Part shown: positions 5,109 to 6,906 of the stretch, one piece after another
How positions within the stretch are numbered: the first letter of the stretch is position 1
Layout: each line of letters begins with the position of its first letter
Source of the DNA: Anaerohabitans sp036788095
GTDB taxonomy: Bacteria; Zhuqueibacterota; Zhuqueibacteria; Residuimicrobiales; Residuimicrobiaceae
Direction of reading: 5' to 3'
Assembly (NCBI GenBank): GCA_036788095.1
Contig: DAIQOA010000225.1
Span: 1 to 6,906 of the forward strand
DNA length: 6,906 bases
Position numbers and translations under genes: made by a program
Notes under the pieces: model-generated
What the model was told of the DNA's origin: nothing
Databases searched by the model: none
The model's input: only the letters and a program-made list of their open reading frames with translations

Positions 5109-6906
5109 TTATTCCAGCTCCAATTTAATCTCGATAAACTCTCCGCGCACTGTGTACCGCCCCTGCTGAACCACCGGCAGCGCGGCCACAGCCTCTACGT
5201 AGGCTTGCATCTGTCCTTCATCATACTGCTCGCCGGTTTTAAAATCAACGATGACAACCTGCCGCTCCTTTTCATCCACAAGCAGGCGATCGATGCGCAG
5301 CTCTTTTCCCTCCGGACTAAAGACCGTCTGTTCCGTGAAGCTTTTATAACGATCGGAAAACAGATCGGCCTGCTGTTGGGACAGCCGGCGATCGACCTGA
5401 TCCAGCAAACGCAGCACCTCTGTCGCTGGAAGTAAAGTGCCGAACCGGCTGACGGTCCCGATGCGGGCCCGGCGTTTTTCCTCCTCTGTACCTCGGATCA
5501 ACTGGGACAGGTAAAAATGCACGATCGTGCCGCGATCGATGTTGCGCTTTTTTATGTACATGGATTTGAAATCGATGTAAGCTTCGCGCTCGGACTTGAG
5601 CGGATCCCGCTGCAAAAGGCTCTTTCGTTGCGGATCCCAGATTTCGGCCGTGAAGGCTGGATCGGCTTTATCGGCATCCGGGCGACCGGTTGCCGGCGCC
5701 GCAAGCGCTCCGATCCGCACTTGAAGGGTGCGCTCGTCAAGGACCTGCCAGCCCTGCTCTTGTTTTATCTTTTTCATCATGGTTTTAAACAGCGTCTTTG
5801 AAGCCGCCGCTTCACCGGCATCGGCCGGACTGTTTAGATAGGCTTCCAGTCCGTCCTTTTTTTCATAACTGCAGTACATGAACAGATTCTGTTTGGCCCG
5901 GGTCATGGCCACATAGAACGTATTGAGCTCCTCGATGAGGCTCTTAATGCGATCGGTGGCCGCCAACGCTCCCTGGCTGGTGTAAGGCAGCAGATGATCC
6001 AGATTGTAGGTCAGGGCAAAATCGCGGGCCGTGCTGTAATCCTCCGTATAAACCAGGTAATCGTGCAGCACGTTCGTTTCCTGGTTGGAACGGGGCTGCA
6101 CCTCCCAGTACAGGAGCACGGAATCGAACTCCAGCCCCTTTGATTTGTGGATGGTCAGCAGATTGATGGCGTCGATCTCTTCCAAGCCGGCCTGTTGGAA
6201 ATTCTCATCCTCCCCGTGTTCCTCGGCGAAGCGGATCAATCCCTGCAGCGTGGCCGGATAGGTGCGATAGCGTTGTGCAAACCCCGCGACCAGCTCGAGA
6301 AAGAAATTGATATTGATCAGGTCCGCTTCCAGAGCAAAGACGGAGGGCACTTTGAAAGCGGTTACGGCGGCCAGGCAATAGTCGAACAGGTCAAAGGCCG
6401 CACCGGGCGCCGCCAAATCGATGACACTCGCCACCCCCGGCAGGTGGCTGCACTCTTGACGCAGGGCTTGAATAAAGGAACCGTAGGTTTCGGGCGTCAT
6501 CCTGTGGCGCTGATAACAGCGCAGCACTTGTTTGAGCGCTGGTCCGTCCATCCGCACCAAGTCTGACCGCAAAAATTTTGCCAATTCCACCACATCCTGC
6601 CGCACGAAAAAAGTAAAGAGATAGAACAACGGTTTAATGGCGCGGTGTTCAAAGATGGAGCGGGAGCTGTTCAGCACGTAATCGATGCCGTGGTCGTCCA
6701 AGCGACGGGCCAATGTATCGAGATCGCGGTTGCGCCGTGCCAGAATGGCGGTGCTGCCGGGATGGATTCGGCGCTGTTCCAGGAGCGGTTTGACCAGCCG
6801 GCGGATAAAATCCTCATCAGAGGTGATCGATGCGGCGGGCTCTTCAGCGTCCGCCTCGTTGTGCATCAGAATGGTGACCGATCCCTCCAGAGTCTGTTCC
6901 GTGCGG
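5109..6906 (-). CDS. UvrD-type helicase with RecB-like nuclease (AddA/RecB-like), C-terminal half, runs off right edge
   Basis: ATP-dependent helicase-nuclease subunit that would unwind and trim double-strand DNA ends for recombination repair. The visible 598 codons are open to the right edge, so the Met at 6866 is internal; the text before it (TEQTLEGSVTIL) is coding. Helicase domain 2 begins with motif IV-like GSTAILARRNRDLDTLARRL. Motif V is LLTIHKSKGLEFDSV (about 6125-6172) and motif VI is FYVAMTRAK (about 5893-5920). The C-terminal PD-(D/E)XK nuclease is complete: GTIVHFY with its histidine at 5517-5519, LRIDRLL with its aspartate at 5289-5291, VDFKTG with D at 5244-5246 and K at 5238-5240, then QMQAYVEAV. 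The Walker A and B motifs would lie outside the window. The four-cysteine iron-sulphur pattern of AddB nucleases is absent, favouring an AddA/RecB-like subunit. No AddB gene follows; the downstream neighbour is convergent. Family certain, exact subunit name less so. Confidence 0.93.
   Translation of the reverse strand, partial: RTEQTLEGSVTILMHNEADAEEPAASITSDEDFIRRLVKPLLEQRRIHPGSTAILARRNRDLDTLARRLDDHGIDYVLNSSRSIFEHRAIKPLFYLFTFFVRQDVVELAKFLRSDLVRMDGPALKQVLRCYQRHRMTPETYGSFIQALRQECSHLPGVASVIDLAAPGAAFDLFDYCLAAVTAFKVPSVFALEADLININFFLELVAGFAQRYRTYPATLQGLIRFAEEHGEDENFQQAGLEEIDAINLLTIHKSKGLEFDSVLLYWEVQPRSNQETNVLHDYLVYTEDYSTARDFALTYNLDHLLPYTSQGALAATDRIKSLIEELNTFYVAMTRAKQNLFMYCSYEKKDGLEAYLNSPADAGEAAASKTLFKTMMKKIKQEQGWQVLDERTLQVRIGALAAPATGRPDADKADPAFTAEIWDPQRKSLLQRDPLKSEREAYIDFKSMYIKKRNIDRGTIVHFYLSQLIRGTEEEKRRARIGTVSRFGTLLPATEVLRLLDQVDRRLSQQQADLFSDRYKSFTEQTVFSPEGKELRIDRLLVDEKERQVVIVDFKTGEQYDEGQMQAYVEAVAALPVVQQGRYTVRGEFIEIKLELE

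Noticed and set aside
5031..5435. Plus-strand frame of 134 codons over the nuclease end
   Set aside because: Antisense to the conserved PD-(D/E)XK motifs; no initiation signal.

Overview
The window looks like an ordinary stretch of bacterial chromosome with moderately high GC in its genes and AT-rich gaps between them. It carries four substantial protein genes, one decayed transporter gene and several intergenic structures. Large two-repeat M16 peptidases, SSF-type sodium symporters and secreted barrel-like proteins side by side suggest a member of the FCB assemblage (Bacteroidota, Calditrichota, KSB1-like lineages). That placement is inference from gene style, since no taxonomic marker is present. 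I saw no rRNA, tRNA, CRISPR array or transposase.

Left part, minus strand (1-1971): the N-terminal half of a secreted or membrane-anchored M16 zinc peptidase starts at 1481 and leaves the window at base 1. It already reaches the start of its second M16 unit, so the whole protein should be roughly 900 residues. Just upstream, on the same strand, are the two ends of a sodium:solute symporter joined with nearly all of the middle missing and spread over three reading frames. This is a collapsed pseudogene (1517-1971).

Middle, plus strand (2095-4917): an AT-rich divergent control region precedes a secreted protein of about 628 residues, with alpha/beta-barrel-like N-terminal and helical C-terminal parts and no function I can name. 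A hairpin plus T-run terminator, with two alternative pairings for one arm, follows it. Next is a roughly 86-bp imperfect inverted repeat that looks like a dispersed intergenic element. Then comes a 218-residue single-pass membrane protein with a helical stalk and a C-terminal region resembling a divergent peptidoglycan-binding fold.

Right part, minus strand (5109-6906): the C-terminal half of an AddA/RecB-type helicase-nuclease, with the late helicase motifs and a complete PD-(D/E)XK nuclease. It converges on the membrane-protein gene across a 191-bp gap.

The genes do not form one pathway. The symporter remnant and the M16 peptidase probably shared a transcript. The symporter and the secreted protein are divergent and may once have been an uptake/processing pair. 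The helicase-nuclease belongs to a separate DNA-repair unit. No clearly new multi-gene system is visible. The most unusual items are the three-frame symporter remnant, the intergenic inverted repeat, the unassigned secreted protein with a second well-placed internal start, and the membrane-anchored peptidoglycan-binding-like protein.
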